NCBI GenBank assembly: GCA_023398575.1
Contig: JAEWSC010000026.1
Coordinates: forward strand, 1-64,000
Origin: Bacillota bacterium
GTDB lineage: Bacteria > Bacillota > Clostridia > Christensenellales > Aristaeellaceae
Reading direction: 5' to 3'
Length of the DNA: 64,000 nt
In this document: piece by piece, positions 43,675-53,092 of the stretch
Layout of the letters: every line of letters begins with the position of its first letter
Numbering within the stretch: position 1 is the first letter of the stretch
Program-made: the position numbers and the translations under genes
Notes under the pieces: generated by a model
Seen by the model: the letters and a program-made list of their open reading frames with translations, nothing else
Told to the model about the DNA's origin: nothing
The model's database searches: none

Positions 43675-43703
43675 ACTATACCACATTTTGGGGTTGCTCA
43701 CAA
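43675..43703 (-). promoter_or_regulatory. Sigma-A promoter of the topoisomerase operon
   Basis: Minus strand TTGTGA (43703-43698), 17 bases, TATAGT (43680-43675). Start near 43668, about 30 bases before the parE ATG. Confidence 0.65.
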
Positions 43704-43789
43704 TGCTTTGTCCATAGGTTGCTGTGCGCATATTCTTTTTAGGCATCGGGAACACTTTTTGGGAATAAAGGCTTGGGAGGAAGAAATCT

Positions 43790-44449
43790 GTGTCCATTGG
43801 CATGATACTGCTCACCGCAGTGGCGGTGCTGATTTTCTTCGGCGTATCCCAGCGGGTGCTGGATAGGATGCGGCTGACTGACCGCGCCGCGCTGATCATT
43901 GTGGCGGCTATGTTCTTTGGCACGCTGATTCCCGACATACGCATTGGCATGGTGCAGTTCAACATTGGCGGCGCGGTGATACCTGTTGCGGTCTGCCTGT
44001 ATCTAATCATAAAAGCGGAGACGGGCAAGGAAAAGCTGCGCGCCGTGATTGGGACCATTCTTACTGCCGGGGTGGTATACGTATTGGGTCTGGTGATGCC
44101 CAATGAGCCGGAGCAGATAGTCATCGATCCAAACTATGTCTGGGGTATTGTGGGCGGTCTGACGGCTTATATACTGGGCAGGTCCCGCCGGAATGCCTTT
44201 ATCTGCGGCGTTCTGGGCGTACTGCTGGCGGATGTTGCGGTGGCTGTTGTTAACTGGAATTCTGGTGAAAATCAGGTACTGACACTCGGTGGAGCCGGAG
44301 TGATGGACGCCATGGTTATCAGCGGTATTCTGGGTGTTCTACTGGCAGAGCTCATTGGCGAAATCGTTGAACGCGTAACAAGGGGCAAGAACCCGCCGGA
44401 TAGAGAGAGGATTCATGCAGTTAGGGAGAAAGGGGAGGAAAGGAAATGA
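43790..44449 (+). CDS. DUF1614 family membrane protein
   Basis: A 219-residue membrane protein with about six hydrophobic helices and a basic cytoplasmic tail (RVTRGKNPPDRERIHAVREKGEERK). It matches the DUF1614 layout (FGVSQRVLDRMRLTDRAALIIVAAMFFGTLIPDI). Function unknown. GTG start at 43790 after GGGAGGAAG. The stop overlaps spoIIP by four bases, so it is probably co-expressed with a sporulation gene. Confidence 0.82.
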   Translation: MSIGMILLTAVAVLIFFGVSQRVLDRMRLTDRAALIIVAAMFFGTLIPDIRIGMVQFNIGGAVIPVAVCLYLIIKAETGKEKLRAVIGTILTAGVVYVLGLVMPNEPEQIVIDPNYVWGIVGGLTAYILGRSRRNAFICGVLGVLLADVAVAVVNWNSGENQVLTLGGAGVMDAMVISGILGVLLAELIGEIVERVTRGKNPPDRERIHAVREKGEERK

Positions 44450-45603
44450 AAAGAAAACTAGCATTGCTCATGATAGCAGTTACGCTGCTCCTCCCAGCGA
44501 TTGCTTTGGCGGAGTCAGGAGAAGAAGGGGACGGGATCGAGGAGGTTTACGAGATACTGGATGAATCCGGTGAATATATCACTTCTTTTTGCGGTTTGCC
44601 TGACAAGGGTGATGAATACATTGCTGAGGATAACCGGCATTTTGAAGTCATATCGGTAGATACATCGAATAAAAAAGCCGTAGCCAAAAACCTTGGAATG
44701 TACGAGATGCCAGACGTTTCCTGGTTGGATGCTGATGCATCATTGCCTGTTAGTGTGGGTGGGCAAAAAAAGATCGCCATCTATAATACCCACAGTGATG
44801 AAAGCTATATTCCTTCTGATGGTGTGAGCTCGAAAAAGGGCAAGGGCGGAATATACGATATGGCCGATGAATTCAAAAAGGAAATGGAAAAGCTGGGCGT
44901 TACTGTGGAGGCCAGCGATGCTACCCATCATCCGCATGATTCGGGAGCTTACCGCCGCAGCCGGCCAACTGCTATGAAGCTTATGCAGACAGCCCCGGAT
45001 GCCATCTTTGACATTCACCGGGATGGCATTCCCAATCCCAAAGAATACAATACCAAGGTGGCAGGTGCAGATGCCAGCAAAATTCGCCTCCTGGTAGGGC
45101 GCAGCAATCAAAACTCAGGCGCCAACAAAAAATTCGCAGCACAGATTAAAGCGGTAGGTGATAAGACATACCCGGGCCTCATCAAGGATATTTTCATTGG
45201 GAAGGGTACCTATAATCAGGATCTTTCGCCGCGCAGTGTTCTGCTGGAATTCGGAACCCATGTTATCAGCAAGGATAGGGTTGAAAATTCCATGGCGCCC
45301 ATTGCAAATGTCATTTACAAAGCCATGTACGGCGGCGTGACTGGCGCCGCAGGAGCAGCCAGCGATGTTGGCCCCGGCAATAATAACAATGCTGCCACAA
45401 ACAACGAGCAGACAAACACACCCTCCACCGAGGATGATACAGGTGCCGGCAGCGGCATTTTGTGGGTGGTGGGGGTCTTTGTAGCCGGCTTGGTGATATT
45501 TGCTTTGATTGCAACGGGGTCTAAGCAGGGCACAGTAGACAAACTGAAGCGCAATGCCAGCGAAATGACTGGTGGGCTGTTTGGGAAAAAACCGCAGAAG
45601 TAG
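44446..45603 (+). CDS. spoIIP: Stage II sporulation protein P (SpoIIP)
   Basis: A 385-residue protein: signal/anchor at about 4-22, the SpoIIP amidase/endopeptidase domain (about 100-290) with AIYNTHSDESYIPSDG (zinc histidine), the HPHDSGAYRRSRPTA segment, FDIHRDG and SVLLEFGTHV with the catalytic glutamate, then an Asn/Thr-rich linker and a second hydrophobic helix at about 335-355. SpoIIP degrades septal peptidoglycan during forespore engulfment with SpoIID and SpoIIM. The extra C-terminal helix is a variation seen in Clostridia. It overlaps the DUF1614 gene. Confidence 0.9.
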   Translation: MKRKLALLMIAVTLLLPAIALAESGEEGDGIEEVYEILDESGEYITSFCGLPDKGDEYIAEDNRHFEVISVDTSNKKAVAKNLGMYEMPDVSWLDADASLPVSVGGQKKIAIYNTHSDESYIPSDGVSSKKGKGGIYDMADEFKKEMEKLGVTVEASDATHHPHDSGAYRRSRPTAMKLMQTAPDAIFDIHRDGIPNPKEYNTKVAGADASKIRLLVGRSNQNSGANKKFAAQIKAVGDKTYPGLIKDIFIGKGTYNQDLSPRSVLLEFGTHVISKDRVENSMAPIANVIYKAMYGGVTGAAGAASDVGPGNNNNAATNNEQTNTPSTEDDTGAGSGILWVVGVFVAGLVIFALIATGSKQGTVDKLKRNASEMTGGLFGKKPQK

Positions 45604-45673
45604 GCATGCAATGGGAAAAATAAGTATGGATCGAAAACAGTATGACATCAATCTGCTTTTGTAGCAGAACAGA

Positions 45674-45726
45674 AAAAGCCCTGACCGGGTAACGCGGTGA
45701 CTGCGTTTTCGGCCAGGGTACTTTTT
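45674..45726. terminator. Bidirectional terminator after spoIIP
   Basis: CCCTG-CCG (45679-45687) pairs with CGG-CAGGG (45710-45718) with one mismatch, enclosing a second hairpin AACGC/GCGTT. TACTTTTT follows on the plus strand and a T-run on the minus strand. Confidence 0.75.
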
Positions 45727-45751
45727 CGCAAGACGGAGAAAGCTTCTCTTT

Positions 45752-45780
45752 TTGCCTTTCCATACAGCCCAAAATATGCT
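45752..45780 (+). promoter_or_regulatory. Candidate sigma-A promoter of yerC-pcrA-ligA
   Basis: TTGCCT (45752-45757), 17 bases, TATGCT (45775-45780), overlapped by a second TATACT (45780-45785). Start would be near 45787, about 100 bases before yerC. Confidence 0.45.
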
Positions 45781-45885
45781 ATACTTATCCATGATGGCTT
45801 TTTATATGTCCGCACTTTTTCCCACCCGCCAGATGCGCGCGGGTCTTTGTTCAAGGCGACCAAAACTGATGTGGGAGGCGGACCC

Positions 45886-46227
45886 ATGTTCACACCAAAG
45901 ATCCAGACATCCCAAACCGATTTGTTGATGCAGGCGCTTCTGGCCCTTTCTGAGCCGGAGGATGCCTACCGTTTTTTGGAGGATGTCTGCACCATACAGG
46001 AGCTTAAAAGCATTGCTCAGCGGCTGCATGTGGCGTGCTTGCTGCGCGAACACGTAACGTATCAGGAAATTGCCCGCAAAACAGGAGCCAGCACCGCCAC
46101 CATCAGCCGTGTCAACCGGGCGCTGATGTACGGTGCGGGCGGGTATCAGAAGGTTCTGGAGGTCCTGGCGGACAAAAGGCTGATTCCACCCAATGGCGAA
46201 GTGGCAGAAGCAATAACACAAGATTAA
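45886..46227 (+). CDS. yerC: YerC/TrpR-like DNA-binding protein
   Basis: A 113-residue protein starting MFTPKIQTSQTDLLMQALLAL; GTGGGAGGCGG precedes the ATG at 45886 (longer frame upstream has no site). It has the TrpR-superfamily helix-turn-helix HVTYQEIARKTGASTATISRVNRALMYG (about 64-92). YerC proteins are small DNA-binding proteins of unclear target, found near pcrA and ligA in Bacillus; the same neighbourhood occurs here. Confidence 0.88.
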   Translation: MFTPKIQTSQTDLLMQALLALSEPEDAYRFLEDVCTIQELKSIAQRLHVACLLREHVTYQEIARKTGASTATISRVNRALMYGAGGYQKVLEVLADKRLIPPNGEVAEAITQD

Positions 46228-46247
46228 GGAAGACAGAGGATACAAAC

Positions 46248-48527
46248 ATGAATTTGCAGGCATTGAACAAGGAACAGCGGTTGGCTGCCGAAACCTTGCA
46301 GGGGCCGGTGCTCATATTAGCAGGCGCGGGCAGCGGAAAAACCCGCGCTCTTACATATCGTGTGGCGAATTTGATCGACCACGGTGTTCAGCCATGGCAA
46401 ATTTTGGCCTTGACGTTTACCAACAAAGCGGCCAAGGAAATGAAAGAGCGCACGGCCAAGTTGGTGGGTCCCCAGGCGGAGGAAGCCTGGATATCTACCT
46501 TCCATGCCACCTGTGCCAGAATTTTGCGCCGGGATATTGAAAAGCTGGGCTATACCCGGTCATTTACCATATATGATGACGATGACCAAAGCAGCGTCAT
46601 CAAGGAAATATTAAAGCACATGAACCTGGACGAAAAGTTTTTGCCGCCCAGGGAACTCAAGGCCAAAATTTCAGATGCCAAAAACAAACTGTTGTCGCCG
46701 GCCGACTGGTTCCGTGAATCAGGCAAGGATTACCGTTGCCAGCTTATTTCCGATGCCTTTCAAATGTATGAGGACAAGCTGCGCGCCGCCAATGCGCTGG
46801 ATTTTGACGATTTGATTATGCGCACCCTGGAATTGTTTGCCGATCATCCGCCTGTATTGGAGGGATACCGGGAGCGGTTTCATTACGTGCATGTGGATGA
46901 ATACCAGGATACCAACTATGCCCAGTATATGCTGGTGAAGCTTATCACCCAAAAAAGCCGAAACCTGTGCGTTGTGGGTGATGATGACCAATCCATTTAC
47001 GGTTGGCGCGGCGCGGATATCCGCAATATACTGGATTTTGAAAAGGATTTCCCTGATGCCAAGGTCATTAAGCTGGAGCAAAATTACCGTTCCACCGCCA
47101 ATATATTGGATGCTGCCAATCAGGTGATTGCCCATAACCAGGGCCGCAAGGAAAAGGCACTGTGGACGGAAATGGGCGAGGGTGAGCCCATTAAGGTGTT
47201 CTGCGCCGGTGACGAGCGGGAAGAAGCCGCATGGATCTGCGACAGGATGCATCAATTAACCTTAAGCCGCGAAAGCTACGGCGACATGGCGGTTCTGTAC
47301 CGCACCAACGCACAGAGCCGTGTCCTGGAAGAAATGATGGTTCGAGCCGGTATTCCCTACAAGGTGTTTGGTGGTCTACGTTTCTATGACCGCAAAGAGG
47401 TGCGGGATATCATTGCCTATCTTCGCGTAATTATCAATCCGGCAGATGATGTTTCGTTGCGCCGCATTATCAACCAGCCCAAGCGGGCTATCGGCGATGC
47501 TACCATCGCGGAGTTGGCACAGCATGCCCAGGAAAACAGCATGCCCTTGTACAGCGCTTTGCAGGATGTACCCGAGTCTCTCTCGGCCAGACCTCGCAAG
47601 TGCGTGGGTGAGTTCGCCATGCTCATGAACAAACTGGTTGCCATGCGGGAGGATATGGGGCTTGCGGAGTTTGTAAAAACGGTGCTTCAGGAATCTGGCC
47701 TGATGGGGGAATACCAGCGGGAGGATACCGAAGAGGCCAGAACCCGTTTGGAAAACATACAAGAATTTGTCGGCGCGGTAGAGGAGTTTGAGAAAAGGTC
47801 AGAAAACCCGCTGCTGGAAGACTTTTTGGAAAATGTATCCTTGGTCACTGACCTGGATCAGTCTACCTCGAGCCCCAAATATGTGACGATGATGACGCTG
47901 CACAGCGCCAAAGGCTTGGAATTTCCCATTGTATTCTTGGCCGGCATGGAAGATGGGCTTTTCCCTTCCAGTAGGGTAAATACCGATGAAAATCGTCTGG
48001 AAGAGGAGCGGCGCCTTTGCTACGTTGGCATTACCCGCGCTCAACGCCGGTTATATTTGAGTTATGCGAGCCAGCGAATGATCTTTAACCAATTGAACCA
48101 CAACCCGCCGTCACGCTTCCTAAACGAGATACCAAAGCGACTGCTGGACGATGAGTGGATTTCCAAAATGGAGCGTTCCTTTGGCACACCCAAGCCGCAT
48201 GCTCCTGCGCCTACAAAGCCTGCCCGCACCACACGGCCTCATGAAATCGGGTTCGGTACACCGCAGATTGCGCCAAGTGCAAAAGCGCTGGGTATTTCCG
48301 GTGTGCAAAAGGGCTTTACGCCATCCCCAGCCAGAAGCATGGAGAAGACAGCCATGCAAAGCTTGTTTACCACGGGCGATCGGGTTATGCACCGCAAGTT
48401 TGGAGAAGGCAATGTGATTGAAGTTAGGGGCAGCGGCGCCGATGCCCGTATCGTCATTGAGTTTACAGCCTATGGTGTCAAAGAATTTTCGCTGAGTATT
48501 GCGCCGATTGTAAAAGTGGGGGAGTAA
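46248..48527 (+). CDS. pcrA: ATP-dependent DNA helicase PcrA/UvrD
   Basis: A 759-residue superfamily 1A helicase. The ATG at 46248 follows AGAGGA; the frame is open through yerC but that part is out-of-frame sequence. Motifs: Q motif LNKEQRLAAE, I AGAGSGKTRALTYR, II DEYQDTN, III GDDDQSIYGWRGAD, IV QNYRST, V TLHSAKGLEFPIVFL, VI EERRLCYVGITRAQ. A C-terminal beta domain (about 700-759: FGEGNVIEVRG) binds RNA polymerase in PcrA. It unwinds DNA in repair and rolling-circle replication. ligA follows by one base. Confidence 0.96.
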   Translation: MNLQALNKEQRLAAETLQGPVLILAGAGSGKTRALTYRVANLIDHGVQPWQILALTFTNKAAKEMKERTAKLVGPQAEEAWISTFHATCARILRRDIEKLGYTRSFTIYDDDDQSSVIKEILKHMNLDEKFLPPRELKAKISDAKNKLLSPADWFRESGKDYRCQLISDAFQMYEDKLRAANALDFDDLIMRTLELFADHPPVLEGYRERFHYVHVDEYQDTNYAQYMLVKLITQKSRNLCVVGDDDQSIYGWRGADIRNILDFEKDFPDAKVIKLEQNYRSTANILDAANQVIAHNQGRKEKALWTEMGEGEPIKVFCAGDEREEAAWICDRMHQLTLSRESYGDMAVLYRTNAQSRVLEEMMVRAGIPYKVFGGLRFYDRKEVRDIIAYLRVIINPADDVSLRRIINQPKRAIGDATIAELAQHAQENSMPLYSALQDVPESLSARPRKCVGEFAMLMNKLVAMREDMGLAEFVKTVLQESGLMGEYQREDTEEARTRLENIQEFVGAVEEFEKRSENPLLEDFLENVSLVTDLDQSTSSPKYVTMMTLHSAKGLEFPIVFLAGMEDGLFPSSRVNTDENRLEEERRLCYVGITRAQRRLYLSYASQRMIFNQLNHNPPSRFLNEIPKRLLDDEWISKMERSFGTPKPHAPAPTKPARTTRPHEIGFGTPQIAPSAKALGISGVQKGFTPSPARSMEKTAMQSLFTTGDRVMHRKFGEGNVIEVRGSGADARIVIEFTAYGVKEFSLSIAPIVKVGE

Positions 48528-48528
48528 T

Positions 48529-50523
48529 ATGCCGTACGAAGACGGATTAGGTTTGCCGCCCAGTGAGCGTATGCGCCAGCTGGTGGATCAGCTAAATGAG
48601 GCAAATCGAGCATATTATGAACAGGATAATCCTTTTATATCAGATGCACAATGGGACAAGCTCTATAGTGAGCTTGTCCTTTTGGAAAAAGAGACGGGAA
48701 ATCGCATTCCTGATTCGCCTACCCACAGGGTGGGCGGGCAGCCGCTGCCTGTTTTTTTGCAGCACAGACATGTAAATAGGCTGTGGAGCATGGATAAGGT
48801 GCAGGATTTTGAAGGCCTCACCGCTTGGGCTGCGCGTGTGGAGAAGCTGGCCGCCCAAGCTGGTCATACCAATGCAATTAATTATTTTGTTGAATACAAG
48901 CTGGACGGCCTGACGCTGAATTTGACCTATAACAATGGAGAGCTTATACAGGCAGCTACACGTGGCAACGGCGAAGTGGGCGAGGCGATTTTACCCCAGG
49001 CAAAAACCATACGCTCTGTGCCTTTGACCATTCCCTATAAAGGGCTGATTGAAGTGCAAGGGGAGTGCATTATGCGCTTGTCTGTGCTTAAAAAGTACAA
49101 CGAGACAGCGTCGGAGCCTTTGAAAAATGCCCGAAACGCGGCGGCCGGAGCATTACGCAACCTGGACCCTACTGTTACAGCCTCAAGAAAGCTGGACGCA
49201 TTCTTTTATCAGGTAGGTACCATTGAAAATGCGCCTTACAGCGACCAGGCGGGCATGATTGCTTTTCTGAAAGAAAACGGCTTTCCATTGCATCTGCCTA
49301 AAGAAGCAAAAAGCATAGAAGAACTGCGAGTGTGTATTCAGGAAATCATCGACAACCGCGATAAACTGGATTTTTTGATCGATGGTGCTGTCGTCAAGGT
49401 GACAGATTTCAACCTACGAAGTGCCATGGGTTATACCGATAAATTCCCGCGTTGGGCGGTAGCCTATAAGTTTGAGGCGGAAGAAAATACAACCACGCTC
49501 TTGAAGGTGGAATGGGAACCTGGCCGCACCGGCAAGCTGACGCCGTTGGCCCATTTGGAACCGGTCGAATTTGGCGGTGTAACGGTAAAAAGAGCGACCC
49601 TCAACAACTGGGGTGATATTCAGCGCAAAGAGGTGGCTGTCGGCTGCCAAGTGTGGGTCCGCCGTTCCAACGATGTGATTCCCGAAATCATGGGACGGGT
49701 CGGGGAACCGGAGGAAGGCGAAACAGCCATTAAAAAACCATCGAAGTGCCCTGCCTGCGGCGGGGAGATTATAGAAAAAGGCGCTCATCTATACTGCATG
49801 AACAGGGCTACCTGCAGGCCTCAAGCTGTGGCGCGTGTATCCCATTTTGCTGGCCGTGAAGCCATGGATATTGAGACCTTTTCTGAAAAAACGGCTGGGC
49901 TTTTATACGACAAGTTTGATATTAAGGACCCCGCCGGGTTGTATTCGCTGACCAAGGAGCAATTGCTCAGCTTGGATGGATTTAAAGAAAAGAAAGCGGA
50001 TAATTTGCTCAAGGCATTGCAGGAAAGCCGGCATTGCCCGTTGGATGCTTTCCTGTTTGCGCTGGGGATACCAAATGTGGGTCGAAAAACCGCAAGGGAT
50101 TTAGCCAATCACTTTGGTTCGCTGAGCAACTTAATTGCAGCTCGTTTGGAGGAATTGATTCAGATTCCTGAGGTGGGCGATGTAGTGGCCCAGAGCATTG
50201 TGGATTTTTTCTCTTTCCACGAAAACGTCGACATGATAGACCGGTTATTGGCTGCAGGTGTTTCGCCAATGGAAGCAAAAAGGGCCGAGAGCGGAAGGCT
50301 GAAAGGTTTGACAGTGGTAGTTACGGGGACTTTGCCAACCCTTGGCCGCAGCGAGGCGGAGGATTTGATCCGCAAGCATGGCGGCGTGGCTGCAGGCAGT
50401 GTCAGCCGTAAAACATCCTTTGTGCTGTGCGGTGAAAACGCCGGCAGCAAGCTTGCAAAAGCTCAGGAGCTTCAAATTCCGGTGATCGACGAGGCGGAGT
50501 TCCTGTTAAGAATCGGCGAATGA
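48529..50523 (+). CDS. ligA: NAD-dependent DNA ligase LigA
   Basis: A 664-residue ligase with normal domain order: Ia (YYEQDNPFISDAQWDKLYSEL), adenylation domain with the AMP-accepting lysine in EYKLDGLTLNL, OB fold (VEWEPGRTGKLTPLAHLEPVE), zinc finger (CPACGG, then C-x5-C), helix-hairpin-helix repeats and a C-terminal BRCT domain (LKGLTVVVTGTLPTLGRSEAEDLI). Some usually strict residues differ (SMDKV where SLDNAF is common; DAQWD for DAEYD), so it is somewhat divergent. It follows pcrA, as in Bacillus. Its stop lies 18 bases from the convergent pseudo-ABC gene. Confidence 0.94.
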   Translation: MPYEDGLGLPPSERMRQLVDQLNEANRAYYEQDNPFISDAQWDKLYSELVLLEKETGNRIPDSPTHRVGGQPLPVFLQHRHVNRLWSMDKVQDFEGLTAWAARVEKLAAQAGHTNAINYFVEYKLDGLTLNLTYNNGELIQAATRGNGEVGEAILPQAKTIRSVPLTIPYKGLIEVQGECIMRLSVLKKYNETASEPLKNARNAAAGALRNLDPTVTASRKLDAFFYQVGTIENAPYSDQAGMIAFLKENGFPLHLPKEAKSIEELRVCIQEIIDNRDKLDFLIDGAVVKVTDFNLRSAMGYTDKFPRWAVAYKFEAEENTTTLLKVEWEPGRTGKLTPLAHLEPVEFGGVTVKRATLNNWGDIQRKEVAVGCQVWVRRSNDVIPEIMGRVGEPEEGETAIKKPSKCPACGGEIIEKGAHLYCMNRATCRPQAVARVSHFAGREAMDIETFSEKTAGLLYDKFDIKDPAGLYSLTKEQLLSLDGFKEKKADNLLKALQESRHCPLDAFLFALGIPNVGRKTARDLANHFGSLSNLIAARLEELIQIPEVGDVVAQSIVDFFSFHENVDMIDRLLAAGVSPMEAKRAESGRLKGLTVVVTGTLPTLGRSEAEDLIRKHGGVAAGSVSRKTSFVLCGENAGSKLAKAQELQIPVIDEAEFLLRIGE

Positions 50524-50541
50524 CCATTGCTGAGCAATAGC

Positions 50542-52041
50542 CTACATTTCTTTAGCTTTCTCCATGCTTGCCCAAAAGTCATGCCAGGGTGCCCGCGGCG
50601 GAAGCGTTGCGAATTCGTCGCGGGTATAGACAGCTTGCACGCTGCCGTCCCGTATGTGGATCAGCCGGTCAGCCAATGAAAGCGAATCTGCCAAATTGAC
50701 TGCTAAGATAACAACTGCGATTCCCTTTTCCAAAAGCCGCTCGATCAAACGCCAGATACGCATGCGCTGCTCTACATCCGCGCCCATGAAGGGCTGAACA
50801 CAGACAGCCACTTTAGGCCGCTGTAAAAGCACCCTTGTATACACCAGGTCGTATTTTTCCGACTGTGTCAGCACATCGACCGGACGGTCAAAGACGGTGT
50901 CGCCGAGCAAGGTTTGTAACTCCCTACGCATACCGTTCCTGGAAGCAGGCCGCCGCCAAATGTTTTTCAAACGGTGGTCCAGCGTGAAGCATAGATTGTC
51001 CAAATAGTCAAGTTCCGGAAAAAGCATTGTCTGTGCAGGCTGCTGCTGAATTACGGCAATATCCCGCGAGCGGATGTTGGAAAATGGCTTACCCATTACA
51101 AGAATCTGGCCGCTAAGCGGCTTTTTTTCACCACTAAATAGTGTAATGAGATCACTTAGTATATGATTATTCAGATCCTGCATCACCACGCACTCACCGG
51201 GGGCGACGGTTACGCTTAATGATTTGATATGTCTATACAGGAGGCTACGCAAATCCAGTGCCGGGGTACTTCCCTTACCAAGCGGTTTTGCACGTTCCTG
51301 GCCGCGCACCATCTGCGTATATTCTTCCACACCGAAGCATTGCAGCGTTTCCGGCGTGGTATCCGCGGTGGAAACAACCTTGGCGATTTGCCCATCTACC
51401 ATAATGGCAGCATGGGTACAGATTTGCCTTGTTTCCTCATAATGGCGGCTGACATACAGGAAGGAAAAGCCCTTGGCTGCATATTGACGAAGGATACGGT
51501 GCAAGCTGTCCAGCCGCTCGTCGCTGATTATACTGGCAGGCTCCATCAATACAATCAGCCGGCATCCTGCCACAACACCCTTCACAAGCTCAGAGATAAA
51601 GCGGGGAAAGGCAGAAAGATCTCTTGCGCAGGCATCAGCAGATAGCTCCACGCCGGTTTCCTGCAAAAAGGGTTCCAGTTGGCGGTTTAGAACCTTGCGG
51701 CGGATGATGCGTTTTTTAAAGCCTTGGCGCAGAACAAACACATTGTCTGCTACGGTCAGATCGTCGGCCAGGCCGCTTCTGCTTTCAATAATACTGATGC
51801 GGTTGTAATTCAAATCTGATTGTTGCCAGTGGTTGATCAGCTTGCCGCGGTAATAGACATACCCATAATGAAGCGGCAGGTTCTGCCGAAGAAGCTTCAA
51901 TAATGCCATCATGCCTGTATCGTTTACGGGGATGAGCCCCATAATTTCCCCGGCACTGATAGTCAGGCAAAAGTGGTTTAACTGAGTTACTCCCTGCTCT
52001 TTGTAGGTAATGCGGTCCATGCGCAGTACTTCCTCTTTCAT
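50542..52041 (-). CDS. Catalytically dead tandem ABC-ATPase homologue (RbsA-like pseudo-ATPase)
   Basis: A 499-residue protein with the two-cassette layout of sugar importer ATPases such as RbsA, but both nucleotide sites are destroyed. In cassette 1 the Walker A is GLIPVNDTGMMA (35-46), with Met44 where lysine should be; the Q-loop Gln is replaced (IIESRSG); no signature motif; Walker B is LIVLMEP (162-168) with Asp lost but Glu167 kept; the H-loop His is Arg199 (YVSRH). In cassette 2 the P-loop is GECVVMQDLNNHIL (282-295), Walker B is VAVCVQPF, and signature and H-loop are gone. Its ATG overlaps the kinase stop (ATGA). Conservation of length and fold with loss of all catalytic residues argues for a binding or signalling role; it is not a broken gene, as the frame is intact. 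Confidence 0.85.
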   Translation of the reverse strand: MKEEVLRMDRITYKEQGVTQLNHFCLTISAGEIMGLIPVNDTGMMALLKLLRQNLPLHYGYVYYRGKLINHWQQSDLNYNRISIIESRSGLADDLTVADNVFVLRQGFKKRIIRRKVLNRQLEPFLQETGVELSADACARDLSAFPRFISELVKGVVAGCRLIVLMEPASIISDERLDSLHRILRQYAAKGFSFLYVSRHYEETRQICTHAAIMVDGQIAKVVSTADTTPETLQCFGVEEYTQMVRGQERAKPLGKGSTPALDLRSLLYRHIKSLSVTVAPGECVVMQDLNNHILSDLITLFSGEKKPLSGQILVMGKPFSNIRSRDIAVIQQQPAQTMLFPELDYLDNLCFTLDHRLKNIWRRPASRNGMRRELQTLLGDTVFDRPVDVLTQSEKYDLVYTRVLLQRPKVAVCVQPFMGADVEQRMRIWRLIERLLEKGIAVVILAVNLADSLSLADRLIHIRDGSVQAVYTRDEFATLPPRAPWHDFWASMEKAKEM

Positions 52042-53078
52042 GGAAGCACCTCGCTCTGCATAAGCCCCCGGCTGGAAGTGATAATAGGCAGCGTGATCTG
52101 TACATCAGTGCCGGCCATGGGCATGGAAAACACATGCAGGCCGTATTCCTCACCAAATAGCAGGTGGATACGGTTATTTACGTTTACCATGGCCACACCG
52201 CCGGTGTGCTCTTCTTTGTCCTCTTGAATGGCACGGCCGCTGGTATCCAGCTTCTCATTCAATTGGGCCAGGGTATGCTCATCCATGCCTACGCCATCAT
52301 CAGAAACCAGTATGGTAAGAAGCTTGTCTGTGCGCTCCAGCTTTACGGTCAACTTGCCTGCGCCAATTTTAGATTCGGTTCCGTGGATGATGCTGTTTTC
52401 CAGAATCGGCTGCAAGGTCAATTTGGGAATGCGGCATCGGTAAATTTCTTCCCGATCCTCTGGCGGACACTGGATGGTGAGCTTTAGGCGCGGACCAAAC
52501 CGGTATTGCTGGATGCGGAAGTATGTTTGGCAGTTTTGCAGTTCCTCTTCCACCGTCACCAGATTTTCCACCTTGCTGATGGTATATCGGAAAAATACTG
52601 CCAACGCTTCGGTCATATCAGCCACGCTGTGAAGGCCAGCCACCAGTGCTTCGCTGCGGATGCTTTCCAGCGTGTTGTATAAAAAGTGCGGATTGATCTG
52701 GTTTTGCAACGCCCGGTACTGGGCCTGCCGTTTACTTAATTTCAATAACCGGCTGGCGTTTAATTCTTCCTTCACATAACCAATCAGGCGTTCGTTCACA
52801 GGGCTTATGCTCATGCCGCTGCTATTTAGGCTGGAAAAGGAGTACCCCTCCAGAAAGAGGCTGACCATGCGCTCGTTACGGTGGTAAGGGCGGATAACCC
52901 CGAAATAGAAGGCCGATATCAAGACAGCCTGCAATAGAAGCGTAACGGTTAGGAGCATGTGCCATGTACCTTGCCGGCCGGCCAGCACACAGCATATGAC
53001 CAATAACACCACGATCACAGCCTGCGCAGCAAATAAGCCCGCGATATAGTGGCTCAAGTACCGGCGCTTGCGCTTCAT
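52038..53078 (-). CDS. Sensor histidine kinase, LytS/YesM type, minimal sensor
   Basis: A 346-residue kinase. Two membrane helices (about 11-33 and 41-62) are joined by only about seven residues, so there is practically no outside sensor domain. After a short linker the His_kinase domain has the phosphoacceptor H131 in LQNQINPHFLYNTLESIR, then HATPase with LTLQPILENSIIHG (N box) and VSDDGVGMD (G box). Most YesM kinases carry a large extracytoplasmic Cache domain; its absence implies that the signal arrives through a membrane or cytoplasmic partner. It is co-translated with the dead ABC protein and follows the regulator by 14 bases. Confidence 0.9.
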   Translation of the reverse strand: MKRKRRYLSHYIAGLFAAQAVIVVLLVICCVLAGRQGTWHMLLTVTLLLQAVLISAFYFGVIRPYHRNERMVSLFLEGYSFSSLNSSGMSISPVNERLIGYVKEELNASRLLKLSKRQAQYRALQNQINPHFLYNTLESIRSEALVAGLHSVADMTEALAVFFRYTISKVENLVTVEEELQNCQTYFRIQQYRFGPRLKLTIQCPPEDREEIYRCRIPKLTLQPILENSIIHGTESKIGAGKLTVKLERTDKLLTILVSDDGVGMDEHTLAQLNEKLDTSGRAIQEDKEEHTGGVAMVNVNNRIHLLFGEEYGLHVFSMPMAGTDVQITLPIITSSRGLMQSEVLP

Positions 53079-53092
53079 GACTTTCCTTCCTT

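Noticed and set aside
43270..44124. 284-residue minus-strand frame across the parE start and into the DUF1614 gene
   Set aside because: It is read in another frame of parE, whose own frame encodes the complete GHKL/TOPRIM protein, and its upstream half is antisense to the DUF1614 gene.
46035..46247. 71-codon upstream extension of pcrA
   Set aside because: It overlaps yerC in another frame; the ATG at 46248 begins the conserved LNKEQ Q-motif region and has a ribosome site.
50542..52041. Pseudogene interpretation of the dead ABC protein
   Set aside because: The frame is uninterrupted over 499 codons, full length against RbsA, and translationally coupled to the kinase; loss of motifs without stops favours a retained non-catalytic role.
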